A stretch of 64,000 nucleotides of DNA from Zerene cesonia (Eukaryota > Arthropoda > Insecta > Lepidoptera > Pieridae), in NCBI RefSeq assembly GCF_012273895.1, contig NC_052109.1:6772432-6836431 (forward strand), written 5' to 3'. Below the pieces are notes generated by a model. That model worked only from the letters and a program-made list of their open reading frames with translations. It was not told the DNA's origin and did no database searches. A program made the translations under genes and the position numbers. Shown piece after piece: positions 22,648 through 33,269 of the stretch (within the stretch, counting starts at the first letter, position 1; every line of letters starts with the position of its first letter).

Positions 22648-25600
22648 TTATTTACATTCCTGTGTTTCTTCGACAGTGTCGTTTACGCCATTAATATTAA
22701 GGGCATGTATTTCTGCAGTCCACTGATAAGAGCAATCACTGTGGTTTTCCTTTTTTAAGTACACATTACTGGCATCAGGCAGTAGCTTTAATTGATATCG
22801 CGCTTCCATCAGAAGATCCGCTGACAACGTCCTACTTCGTGAAAGAATCCAGGCGTTGACTGAAAATATTTATAAAAATCGATAAGGATAACAGACAATA
22901 AAAAGAAAACATATTATCGCTAAAGATGAGTGTGAATGACGGTTGCATCAATCAACAAAACGGATTAAAGAGGACTATGTGGACAGGGCAGCTTCATATT
23001 TGAAAACACGCTTATTATGTTAAATAATGCTTAGGTGCTACTGATAATAAAGACCAATAACAGATTGAAAGTTATACATTGATTGCAATGTATAGGCACC
23101 AATTTTTTACTAAGCGAGCAATCACGCATTGTAGTGCGTTCATTGCGAGAGTCTTTCTTTCTAACCTCTTTTAACTGTTATTGCGAAGAAGTGAATTTTT
23201 AGTATAATTACGCTCAGGTTTCTTATCAATTGTTTGATGAAATTCTTCGATGCATTGACTACATGGTCTGTGTGAGTCTGTGAGAGTTGTAAGGCTCTAA
23301 TTTCAATTCCCAGAGCCATTAAATTAACGTAAGCCTAGTGGCACACACTTACAATACATCCAGCATATAGTCTATGTTTTACATAAGCGCACGTGGAACT
23401 TTCTTTAGGTCTTTTCTAATATGGAAAACTGAATTCTTATTATTTTATTATTTTCGTGTAACATGTCAATAAAATATTATTATGAGTTACGTGTTGGAAC
23501 AGTGTTCTCTAGCGACAGGTTGTCTTGTCTGTTTATCTTAATAGATAAAGTCACATAAAGAGAACTTCTTGAAAAACACACATCAAACCAAACCAAATTA
23601 CTTCATACGCAAATCGACGCTATTTGCATAACTCCCGAGACTCATTGTAAAACTTTCACCTTACAGATCAAATTTGTCTTTAATAAACTTACCATATTTC
23701 AATTGTAAATTTCCATTTACTCTGCAGCCATAAAGCACCGAGTAATTCGTGTAATCCGTTGATATAACATTCAGGGGCACACCGACGGGGTCTGTAATTA
23801 TTTACAATTTGTTTTCAGTGCTCTTTTGGACTTTTAACGCATAAATGACAGGCTTTTGCCCGGGGCAAACAGAATGTGAGATACCTTTTGTATTTCAATA
23901 TTGTTGAGTATTGTATGAATTCTGTTTGTTTATGAATTACATGAAAAAGGCAACGATTGTCTTGTACAGCACAGTTATTTTAGCTTTTTTATTATTTCAG
24001 TTGTATGAACAATGGAACTACAGTTTAGTGAGAGGGATGAAATATAATATTTTCTTGTGTTTGATTTTACGCGAGTATTATGCATTTAGAAATTAAAAAC
24101 TTTTTAAGTCAGTCAGGCCAGTCTCCCCGTGACCACGCTCGCTGTAAAGTGTTCGAAACGTCGGGTTAATAATATAATGAATAAATCGCGTTTAAAATCT
24201 GTTAAAAAGTTTTATATTTCTAAAGGGATAAAATATTTATGAAGTGACCAAAGTATTGATAAAGTTTTTTATTTAGGAACGACGTTTAAAAGGCTAGCTC
24301 CTGGTATAAATATAGTTCTAATTAATATTTGGTCCACAAAAAAATGTATATTTATTATTCTGATAAAATTTATTTTATTCGGTGCTCCTATTTTTAAATA
24401 TAACTTCTCCATGAGATCTAAAAGCTTACAAAATTTTCCAAATAAGAAATTAAAAACTAAATATTAAATATTAATAAATATTAAGAACTAAAACATATTA
24501 TTTATTATATAAACATATAAAAATAATATATCAAAATTTCTCATTTATAAAGCATTTCAATGCTATAAAACTAAAAATTAAATATGATTTTAATTTAACA
24601 ATTAATTTTTCCGGAACAAGGACTCGGAATTGGATTGCTACCAGAAGTGGTATCAGAACTGCCACTAAAAACTGATAAACGCATCGTTTTCAACATACCT
24701 ACATTGTTCTCTTCTATAGGAAACACAGCATCATCACCAGACGAGTAGGTGCTGTTTACATGAATTATGTACTGTATGTCACCTTTCACGAAACCATTCT
24801 GAATCCTAACGCGTCGCCCGCAAAGCTGGACCACTTTATAGGCACAGTGGCCGTCCACTTCGTACCATAGTGGAAATTTCTCTATCACATACCATTTGCC
24901 GAGGAACTGAAATTTTGAAACACATGTAATTAACATAATGTCAGATGAAAGATAATAAACTGTTTGAAAATACTTTATGGCTTGGACCGAGGCTTTGAAT
25001 ATAGAAAAACTAAACTATAATTTATGATTGTTCCAAACCTCATCCAGATTATTTTAGCCATTCAATCCTTTATAAACATAAACATATAAATATGCAAAAA
25101 TGACCACCACGTAAGTTGCAGACATAGCATCCTACTAATCCTATTATCCTACTATTCCTACTAATATTGTAAATGCGAAAGTTTGTAAGGATGTGTGTGT
25201 GTTTGTTAGTCTTTCACACAAAAACCAGCTATCTACGTAGGTACGTAGATAGCTGGACAACTGGAATAACATATAGGCAACTTTTTATCCCTATATTCTT
25301 ACGGGATACGGACTTAATCGGATGAAAACGCGGGGCGCAGCTGGTCTTCTATAAAAATGTCACCTATAAAATATCAAAAGACTTACAAATGACGCATTTT
25401 TCAAACGTTTCCTTAATACGATATCAAAAAGCATTTAACTGAGCATTGAAAAGTTAGCTCTCAGTGAAGTCTACGCTAAAAGAAAATAACAGACGTATAT
25501 TCTAATGTAGACATATTGCCGCCCACTGACGCTCGATTTCCTAAAATACTTGGAAACATAAAGAGGAAATGTGAAAATGCTTTATACAACTGACAGGGAA

Positions 25601-26376
25601 ACGTTATGGGAATAGCACGAGTATTATATACGTATTTTAATTTCATTTTCCGAAAAACGTATTCCATTTCATGACATGACTATGACGTCTTTCACATATG
25701 TGAATATTTATTTATAGAAAAAGGAAACGCCAATTGTGTTGCTAAGCGTAACACTCGAGAACGGCTCGACCAATTCGGGTATTTTTTGGCGTTTTTGTTA
25801 AGGCACTATACACACATACGACGAGTGAAGCCGGGGCAAACCGTTATTTGTAAGTTACTTTAATAAAGAACACCTACCGAAAGTTTTAACTAAATACCTC
25901 AATGAGTTACACTTTAGAATCCTGTCTATTCATATTACAAACATATAGGTATGTTTGTTTTGCTTTCACGCAAAAATTACTGATCGTTTCTTTACTTAAT
26001 TTGGTAAAGATATAATCTAAAATAGTACATACGTAGGTTCACCCACACAGATCACGAGTAAAACCGACGTCTTAAGTAGCACAAATTGTAATCCAATACA
26101 ATGCACAACCTGAACATTTTCTATATATACCCTCTATCCCCTATAGACAATGCCGTACTAAAGAATTATTGAAAATATTTTAGAATAGACGGTAAAAACA
26201 CCAAATCACTAGGTGATTCCACACCAGAGGTCACATCGGTATCACAGAAGAAACCTCACCTTATCGATCTGGAATAACTCCATGGTTTTCACGTTCCTGC
26301 ATTCTCCGAATTGCAATATCTGACCAACAATCACTTGAAAAACAGTAAACAAAACTATAAAAATTTCTTTGCGCAT
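22648..26376 (-). CDS. LCN-3: secreted lipocalin with six cysteines, 4 exons
   Basis: Minus-strand exons 26376-26260, 24906-24642, 23791-23693 and 22859-22648 join to 693 nt, 230 aa, phases 0, 1, 1. Exon 1 encodes a signal peptide (MRKEIFIVLFTVFQVIVGQ) then LQFGECRN. Exon 2 opens FLGKWYVIEKF (W44), exon 3 encodes NVISTDYTNYSVLYGC and exon 4 AWILSR (R168). It has two more cysteines than its neighbours (QLCGRR in exon 2 and the C-terminal QECK), perhaps a third disulfide. N-glycosylation motifs occur at NST, NYS, NHS and NDT. The weak point is the exon 2 donor: G|GTAGCA at 24642 keeps the frame and gives 265 nt, but A|GTGGCA 24 nt earlier also keeps frame. Without splicing the exon 2 frame runs on to a stop at 24595. 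An out-of-frame ATG (26383-26381) lies 7 nt upstream of the start. Convergent with LCN-2; likely extracellular ligand carrier. Confidence 0.85.
24045..24225. mobile_element. Family F foldback element in LCN-3 intron 2
   Basis: ATTTTCTTGTGTTTGATTTT start, TAGAAATTAAAAACTTTTT, GTGACCACGCTCGCTGTAAAG core, closing AAAAAGTTTTATATTTCTA. Confidence 0.65.
24530..24592 (+). mobile_element. SINE family I tail fragment in LCN-3 intron 2
   Basis: Only the last 60 bases of the family, antisense to LCN-3, about 50 bases beyond the exon 2 donor. Confidence 0.6.
25130..25344 (-). mobile_element. Family A element in LCN-3 intron 1, with internal palindrome
   Basis: The left end has several TCCTA(C/T)TA units; the right end is GGGGCGCAGCTGGT. 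The middle is replaced by a perfect 15-bp inverted repeat at 25225-25256. Confidence 0.7.
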
Positions 26377-26727
26377 CGTTCATTGCGTTTGGAACGGATA
26401 TACGTGTTTTTAGAGCTGATATAGTGGTATCTTAGTCTAGATAAATCTTGATATCTCTGATAGACGTCGCTTCTAGAGAGGGTATTGACTCGCTGGTCCG
26501 ATCTTTTTAATATTCAATTATTTGTGTGTCATTGATATTAAATCCCGTTGTGGTGTATGGGATGGATAATAAGCGTTTTAATTATTTAGGATAAATGGGG
26601 ATTTTAATATAATTGTTAAAAATATGGCATTGCCTATTTTGTTGTTGCACAAATAGACTCGTAATTTTGATCAATTCACGAAACTTATGAATTGATTATA
26701 TTATTATAGATATCGAATCTCTTTATA

Positions 26728-26935
26728 TACAAGTGCTGCCGCGCGGTTTCACCCGAGGACCAACCCACAGGTAAAAGTTAGTACCTACTACTGTAAATTG
26801 TGTGTTATTCTAGTAGTCTATAAGCACTAATCATCAAAATCCGCTCAATGGTTTTCGCTTAAAAGAACATACATACATGCACCCAGCAATCCTCATACAC
26901 TATCACATTTATAATATTACTGATATCATATTATA
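26728..26935 (+). mobile_element. Diverged family A-like element between LCN-3 and LCN-4
   Basis: CTGCCGCGCGGTTTCACCC start, ATCAAAATCCGCTCAATGG and CACATTTATAATATTACTGA end. It sits about 280 bases before the LCN-4 TATA box. Confidence 0.5.
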
Positions 26936-27216
26936 GGATTTATCTTGAGTAGCTGATGGGTGGATGTGACGAAGTTGTGTGCAGAAGCTAGTTAAATAAT
27001 AAAATCCATACAAAGTTCACAAACACCCAGTATTCATCACCCCATCTTCAATAAATGAACAATAAGTGAACAAACAACACAAAACACAAACAAACAAAAA
27101 AAAACACAGAAAACAGAGGGTCTTGTACAAGATAATTAAGACATTTTTTCAGTCTATTTATAAGGAAAAGAAGTTTTTGATTGCGGAAATAGTATTTAAT
27201 TGATTTACAATAAGTT

Positions 27217-27250
27217 TATAAAACACCGTTAAATTTGACGTAAGTCAGTT
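27217..27250 (+). promoter_or_regulatory. Core promoter of LCN-4: TATA box plus arthropod initiator
   Basis: TATAAAA lies at 27217-27223 and TCAGTT at 27245-27250. The A of the initiator (27247) is exactly 30 bases after the first T of the TATA box, the usual spacing. This predicts a 36-nt 5' UTR before the ATG at 27283, which also supports that start codon. Confidence 0.75.
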
Positions 27251-27282
27251 GTTCGGACGCAAGCAGCATCGATCTCGTTAAG

Positions 27283-30200
27283 ATGTTTCGTGTTCTACCG
27301 TTTGTGTGTTTGTTTGTTTTTGTCAAAGCTGTGGTTCAGAATGCCAGCTGTCCCCTTGTGAGTCCCAGGGAGGTGGATTTGAAGGGAGTGAGTGTTTAAA
27401 CATTTTACTAATATAAATTTAGATTTATAAAATCAATTAATAAAATCTTATTTCCTTAGGGATAACAGATATTGAAATAAGATTTTAATTTTATTCACAA
27501 CTAGCTTTTGACCACGACTTCGCACGCGTTAAATTCAGAGTAGTTTAGTAGATGATATTATACTTATAAACCTTCCTCTCGAATCACTCTATCTATTAAA
27601 AAAATCCATCAAGATCCGTTGCATAGTTTTAAAGATTTAAGCATACATAGGGACATAGGGACAGAGAAAGCGATTTTGTTTTATACTATGTAGTGATAAT
27701 AACAATATATAATATTACATAAGATAGTCTAAGTTTAAAATTAGTGTTCTTTCTGACATGATAAGTATACTTTGTGTATAATTTTCGCTAATGAACTATT
27801 TATTATTGGAATTAGGTGATTTGAGACATCGCCGTGAATCAAATCTTATATGTAACAAATAAAATTGTGAAGAGCCGTCATTATCGAAAGAAAGCTAATG
27901 TCTAGCTTAATTTGATTTCGATCGAGTTCAATTTGAGGGCGGTATAGTTTTTTGTCTGTATTAAAAAATAAGTACTTTCATCATGTCATTTAAGTTCATT
28001 GACTAGGTGTTCAAATTAATTGACTGTGATGCGAATTTTATGTAATTAAAACGACTTTTATGAATTTATATCTACATTTATAAAATTCTCTTACAGCTAG
28101 ATGGGAAATGGTACTTGGCAGCTGTAGCCACAGACCTGGAGATCGAAGGCGATTGTGCCATGGTACTCTTCAACCATAAGACCAACAACACCACAGATAT
28201 CTCCATCAGCTGGGTTGTCAACAACACAGTCAGTTATTACAATGGATCTGTCGCTCTCACTGTTGATGATAGCGGCGGTGATTTACTGTTTGTCACTTAT
28301 ACAGGTAAAGAAAAAAAAAATAGATAAATACCAAGAAATTAGATAAAGAATTTTTTTTTTAATTTTTTATTTAGTTCAACTTGCGCACTAAATAGTTTGC
28401 GTATTCATAGAATAGATGTATACATAGAACTATAACTATAAAGAATAAATAAATAAATAAACTATATTAATTGTACATTATTACTGCTGCTGTTATATTA
28501 GTGTATAAGTTGTTTGGAAACCAATAAAATAAAATAAAATCGTCAGACAATGAGGCTGAGATTTTAGATCCATTGTCATGTCGGTCATCCAAACTCTCCC
28601 GTGGGCCGCGACCTCGCTTCGGAATATCCGTTAAAAAGTCTCTTATTTCTAAATGCTACAAAGTTATTTATTTATTATTATTATTTATTAACTTATAATA
28701 TATTATTATATTTATATGTTATTATATTAACTGGGCTTAGATTTCGCACTTTAATATTTTTTTACTGATGTCCCAAAAATGAAATGGTTCTTAATTCGAG
28801 CCTTTTTTGCTTTGGCTTCTTGATAATCCCATGGGTTTTGAGTCCATTGACGTTATTTTGTGTAGGAAGCTGTTGTAATTTGGTCCCATTTTAGAAGCTG
28901 GAGTGGTACCCACCCAGAGACTTTGCGATCGATGACCTTTGTAGTAGAATAAGAAAAATGTATTGAAATTTTAATGCATAGTATTAACTTCTATATTGCA
29001 GATCAGAAATCAGAAAGGTACTCCTTATTGGACGTGAATTATGAACATTACGCTGTTATATTTGCATGTTATAACAACACAGCTGATAACAGAAGTACTT
29101 GTAAGTATTCTATACTTATTTATTTATACTCATTCATTATGTTATTCCTCAGTAGAATTTGTATCTTTGTATACAAACATAATTGTCAGGATAAACTCAT
29201 CCATCGTCATCCATTGCCGGAATAAAAACAATAACGTTTCCTTCTCGTCTCTTGAACTATATCTGTGCTAAATATCATCCAAATTAGTTTACAAGTTTAG
29301 GTGTAAAGAGTGGACAGACAAATAGAGTTACTCGTACATTTATAATATTAGTAGGAATTGTAGGAATTACTAAATAAGGTAACGTTAAAACAAATGATTT
29401 CTAATCAAAATGGAGATAAACAGTATCTATTCTATTCGCAGTAACTATTTTTCTAAGGTGTTTTATAAACGCCTATTGAATAGCTCCGGCCGCATTGTAA
29501 CTTTGTCCTAACTTCCCTGCCATTTTTACATTCCAATAACGTAAAAATTTTATGACAAAAGTTGAGAAGTCGAAAAAAATTACGGAAAATTAATGAGGCC
29601 GATACGGAATTGATAATTATTTCCTCCGTGAATACAATGAACGGGCCGGGTATCGAACCAGTGACCTTTGGAATTAATTTTCTGCTCGACTGGAGGTCAG
29701 GTTCAATGAGTCTGAATGGAGCGTGATCTAATCCACATTGTTAATTTTTTTTTTGTGTGTTTTTTATAATTATTCTGCATTCTTATGCATTTTATTTTTA
29801 TTGTTTTCTATATATTGTTGAGATGCTCACTACCCGAATATTATATTAAAATGAAAGTATATATAGCATGATATGTTTTCTTATTATGTAAAAATATTGG
29901 GAATGAAGTCTCATTGTCTCTCAATCTTCATTTTTTCATCTCATCATCATCATCATCAGCCTATATATGTTCCCACTGCTGGGACACAGAGGCCTATGAT
30001 TTTTTCATCTGAAAAGAACAAATTAAATACAACCGCTTCAATTTGTAATTCAGAATTTTCATAACTGCATCAAAAAATGGTATTTTTGTTTCGCGTTGTA
30101 CAACAACAATCGGAGCATGCAATACCATGACGTCTTAAAGCAGTACTAATTCCAGTGAGGGAAAGCGATGGCGCTAGACGCTCTATAGCTCCGCCATTTT

Positions 30201-30868
30201 TCCACACTGAAATTAGGACTGCTTCAAAACGTCAAACTTAACACCCAGCTTACTCTCATCATCATCAGCCCATACACGTTCCCCTGTGTCCCAAGACGGC
30301 CTATGAGGGTTCAGGCCATAATCTACCACGCTGGCCAAGATGTCACGTGTCGTCGAACTTTTGATTCTTGGACATGCCGGTTTCCTTACGATGTTTTCCT
30401 TCACCGTTTTAAGCAGTTATATGTTATCCACATGTGTATATAAATTGAAAAATCAATTTATTTCCTGCACGCTCTTCCCGGTCTCGAACCCCGACAGCTT
30501 ACTCTAATCATCATTAATCTATGTTTAAACTAAACGTTGTCTCTTTCTTTTTACGTCTATTTCTATAAATGTGAAAGGGATTAAAAAATATATCAACATT
30601 TATTTATTTAAATATTTTTTCAAGTCACTAATCTCTTATTCGATCAACAGACGAATTGTGGAAGCTCACGCGCATGCCGCATGTAAAAAGTGTCGATTCG
30701 ACGAAAATAGATGGCGCTGTAGCAAACTATAGTCTACAAAACACACCATTCCTTTACTTCAATAACACAGAAGACACGTGCAGAATAAACTCAGGAAACC
30801 ATTTGAATCCTGCATCTTTGATCTTGACATCAGCTGCGGCTGTTATATTGTTTAGAAGGTTATATTAA
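27283..30868 (+). CDS. LCN-4: glycosylated lipocalin with C-terminal anchor signal (Lazarillo-like), 4 exons
   Basis: Exons 27283-27387, 28097-28304, 29002-29100 and 30651-30868 join to 630 nt, 209 aa, phases 0, 1, 1. A signal peptide (MFRVLPFVCLFVFVKA) precedes NASCPL. Exon 2 opens LDGKWYLAAV (W40), exon 3 encodes DVNYEHYAVIFAC, exon 4 encodes ELWKLTR (R145). Four cysteines follow the family pattern (ASC, GDC, FAC, DTC). About ten N-x-S/T motifs are present, far more than in the neighbours. The protein ends SGNHLNP, a hydrophobic run of about 15 residues (191-205), then RRLY. That is the layout of a GPI-attachment signal, as known for grasshopper Lazarillo, although the two arginines near the end are unusual; a very short type I membrane anchor is the alternative. 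A TATA box and initiator sit 30 bp apart just upstream. Poly(A) signal AATAAA at 30911-30916. Probable role: cell-surface lipocalin. Confidence 0.9.
27501..27705 (+). mobile_element. Interspersed element in LCN-4 intron 1
   Basis: ACTAGCTTTTGACCACGACT start, ATCCATCAAGATCCGTTGC, and ATAGGGACAGAGAAAGCG near the right end; a member of the same broad class as families A-C. Confidence 0.5.
28880..28910 (+). repeat. 31-bp motif shared with LCN-1 intron 1
   Basis: TTGGTCCCATTTTAG then AAGCTGGAGTGGTACC, in LCN-4 sense. See the copy at 17663-17693. Confidence 0.6.
29938..29996 (-). mobile_element. SINE family E tail fragment in LCN-4 intron 3
   Basis: (ATC)n then CAGCCTATATATGTTCCCAC and GGGACACAGAGGCC, the tail end of family E in reverse. 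Confidence 0.6.
30254..30494 (-). mobile_element. tRNA-derived SINE, family E, in LCN-4 intron 3
   Basis: Reverse-oriented copy of the element at 7145-7455: (GAT)n tail at 30254-30268, GGCCATAATCTACCACGC in the body and the B-box complement GGTCTCGAACC at the end. The A-box part of the head is missing. Confidence 0.75.
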
Positions 30869-30910
30869 AAATATATTAAACATACGTTCAGGGATATGGT
30901 TAAGGTTGGA

Positions 30911-30916
30911 AATAAA
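30911..30916 (+). promoter_or_regulatory. Poly(A) signal of LCN-4
   Basis: AATAAA 43 bases after the LCN-4 stop codon, in otherwise AT-rich sequence. It gives a short 3' UTR. Confidence 0.65.
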
Positions 30917-31084
30917 TTAGGTGTAAGTTTGATTTTAAATAGAAATATTGTATGTTCAATCAATGTGTGGCACTGAATACGAAATATTTGAATAGCAGTT
31001 CTTCCATCGGTCGTCGAGGCGCACAGACTCTAGGCACCGCTTTATGGTGGATGTTCCGTGTACCCGGACTAAGCGGTTCGACTC

Positions 31085-31257
31085 TACATTCTATATGCCA
31101 ATATGAGTATAATAAGTTTTAATTGTAAAGGATCGAAGAGGTCTGGTGGATGTATTAAGGCGCTGTGTGACTCAGCGGATATTATTGCCCTCCAGGAAAC
31201 ATGGCTCTTGCCAAGTGATATACCTACACTTGGAGATATACATAATAATTTTTCATA
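31085..31257 (+). pseudogene. Non-LTR retrotransposon (LINE) endonuclease domain, N-terminal fragment cut by an assembly gap
   Basis: From the ATG at 31103 the frame reads MSIISFNCKGSKRSGG, then IIALQETWLLPSD, before running into the N gap at 31258. SFNCKG and the ALQETWL box (catalytic glutamate in QET) are the first two conserved blocks of the exonuclease/endonuclease/phosphatase (APE-type) domain that begins ORF2 of non-LTR retrotransposons. That domain nicks target DNA to prime reverse transcription. No reverse transcriptase is visible, so completeness cannot be judged. Confidence 0.75.
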
Positions 31258-32257
31258 NNNNNNNNNNNNNNNNNNNNNNNNNNNNNNNNNNNNNNNNNNN
31301 NNNNNNNNNNNNNNNNNNNNNNNNNNNNNNNNNNNNNNNNNNNNNNNNNNNNNNNNNNNNNNNNNNNNNNNNNNNNNNNNNNNNNNNNNNNNNNNNNNNN
31401 NNNNNNNNNNNNNNNNNNNNNNNNNNNNNNNNNNNNNNNNNNNNNNNNNNNNNNNNNNNNNNNNNNNNNNNNNNNNNNNNNNNNNNNNNNNNNNNNNNNN
31501 NNNNNNNNNNNNNNNNNNNNNNNNNNNNNNNNNNNNNNNNNNNNNNNNNNNNNNNNNNNNNNNNNNNNNNNNNNNNNNNNNNNNNNNNNNNNNNNNNNNN
31601 NNNNNNNNNNNNNNNNNNNNNNNNNNNNNNNNNNNNNNNNNNNNNNNNNNNNNNNNNNNNNNNNNNNNNNNNNNNNNNNNNNNNNNNNNNNNNNNNNNNN
31701 NNNNNNNNNNNNNNNNNNNNNNNNNNNNNNNNNNNNNNNNNNNNNNNNNNNNNNNNNNNNNNNNNNNNNNNNNNNNNNNNNNNNNNNNNNNNNNNNNNNN
31801 NNNNNNNNNNNNNNNNNNNNNNNNNNNNNNNNNNNNNNNNNNNNNNNNNNNNNNNNNNNNNNNNNNNNNNNNNNNNNNNNNNNNNNNNNNNNNNNNNNNN
31901 NNNNNNNNNNNNNNNNNNNNNNNNNNNNNNNNNNNNNNNNNNNNNNNNNNNNNNNNNNNNNNNNNNNNNNNNNNNNNNNNNNNNNNNNNNNNNNNNNNNN
32001 NNNNNNNNNNNNNNNNNNNNNNNNNNNNNNNNNNNNNNNNNNNNNNNNNNNNNNNNNNNNNNNNNNNNNNNNNNNNNNNNNNNNNNNNNNNNNNNNNNNN
32101 NNNNNNNNNNNNNNNNNNNNNNNNNNNNNNNNNNNNNNNNNNNNNNNNNNNNNNNNNNNNNNNNNNNNNNNNNNNNNNNNNNNNNNNNNNNNNNNNNNNN
32201 NNNNNNNNNNNNNNNNNNNNNNNNNNNNNNNNNNNNNNNNNNNNNNNNNNNNNNNNN
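31258..32257. other. Assembly gap (1000 N) within a LINE
   Basis: Exactly 1000 N, immediately after a LINE endonuclease fragment; the break probably reflects a multi-copy repeat. Confidence 0.98.
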
Positions 32258-32478
32258 GCAGTGCTGATTTCAGTGTGGTGTTTCTAGATACCCTATATAT
32301 CTCTGTCTTTATCCCACATTGTGGAATTGGTACCGGTTTGCGACGTCACGGTTACGTCCCTAGTAATTTAATGTATATTTTGAATGCTTCAAAGTGTGAA
32401 TGTGTAATTTATCGTATTCCAAATGAGTCACCTTTATTGAGTGTGACAGTGCGAATAATGAATGATAAATTAAGTTGA
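32258..32478 (+). pseudogene. Open frame after the gap, possible LINE remnant
   Basis: In the frame starting at 32260 the sequence is open to a stop at 32478 and ends ECVIYRIPNESPLLSVTVRI before MNDKLS. It has coding-like composition and follows the gap that interrupts the LINE endonuclease, so it may be the far end of the same element or host-derived sequence. I do not recognise a domain. Confidence 0.3.
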
Positions 32479-32969
32479 AGTTAGTTTAAATATTTTACCT
32501 GTTTACTATTACCTCGTTTTTGTGTAAATATATACATTTACTTACTCTTATATTTTGTGTTTTATTATAAACCACGTTATAAAAAATCCAATTTCTCATA
32601 TGAAGATGTAAATTCTATTAAATTTAAGTTCGGGGAAAAGCTTTGTAATAAAAATGTATTTGATTGAATATTAATTAAATGTTCGTACATAATTTCTGAA
32701 TTCGTTAATTTATTAAAAGGTTAATAATGTAGGATTTCTTAGCGTCATAAGTGTAGAAAAATGTGTATATTTTTATGAATAAATACAACTGAATATTTTC
32801 CAAATATTATTTCTTCTTGTTTGTTTGTAAGCTAAACACAAATTTACTACCAGTAATTTCGACAGATTGATTTAGCAATATATTAATTAGCAACAGTAAA
32901 TATTAATCTGCACAGATAAATCTATATCAATAATAATCGTCATATATATTGTAATATCATTACAATTTA

Positions 32970-33265
32970 TATGTGGAAGTCCAACACGCTTTCGTACGAA
33001 TTGGGCCAGCTCGTACCGGAGAAGGTACCGCAGCCCACAGAAAAGTGTCTCATTGGGACATTTAGAGAGTCGCAGGCCTGTTTCCTTTTCCCCACTCTTC
33101 CCAGTTTATACCTAAATTTCCGTCATATATCCTTTATTTATACCTTATTTCTTGAAAGTGGGCAACTCTATTGCACGGCCATATATCGTCGAATACTCAT
33201 GGGCGGTGGCGATCGCTTACCATCAGCAGCCACCAGCTGTTGTTCGCTAAGACATAAAAAAGGTC
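32970..33265 (+). mobile_element. Family D retroposon
   Basis: ATGTGGAAGTCCAACACGC start, GGGCCAGCTCGTACCGG, GGCGGTGGCGATCGCTTACC, TAAGACATAAAAAAGG end. Confidence 0.65.
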
Positions 33266-33269
33266 TTAC

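Larger units (their letters stand above)
26377..27282. other. Divergent intergenic region between LCN-3 and LCN-4
   Basis: 906 bp. LCN-4 has a clear TATA/initiator pair; LCN-3 has only a weak candidate (GATTTAT on the minus strand near 26447, TCAGCT near 26419). A diverged repeat fills 26728-26935. Confidence 0.7.
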
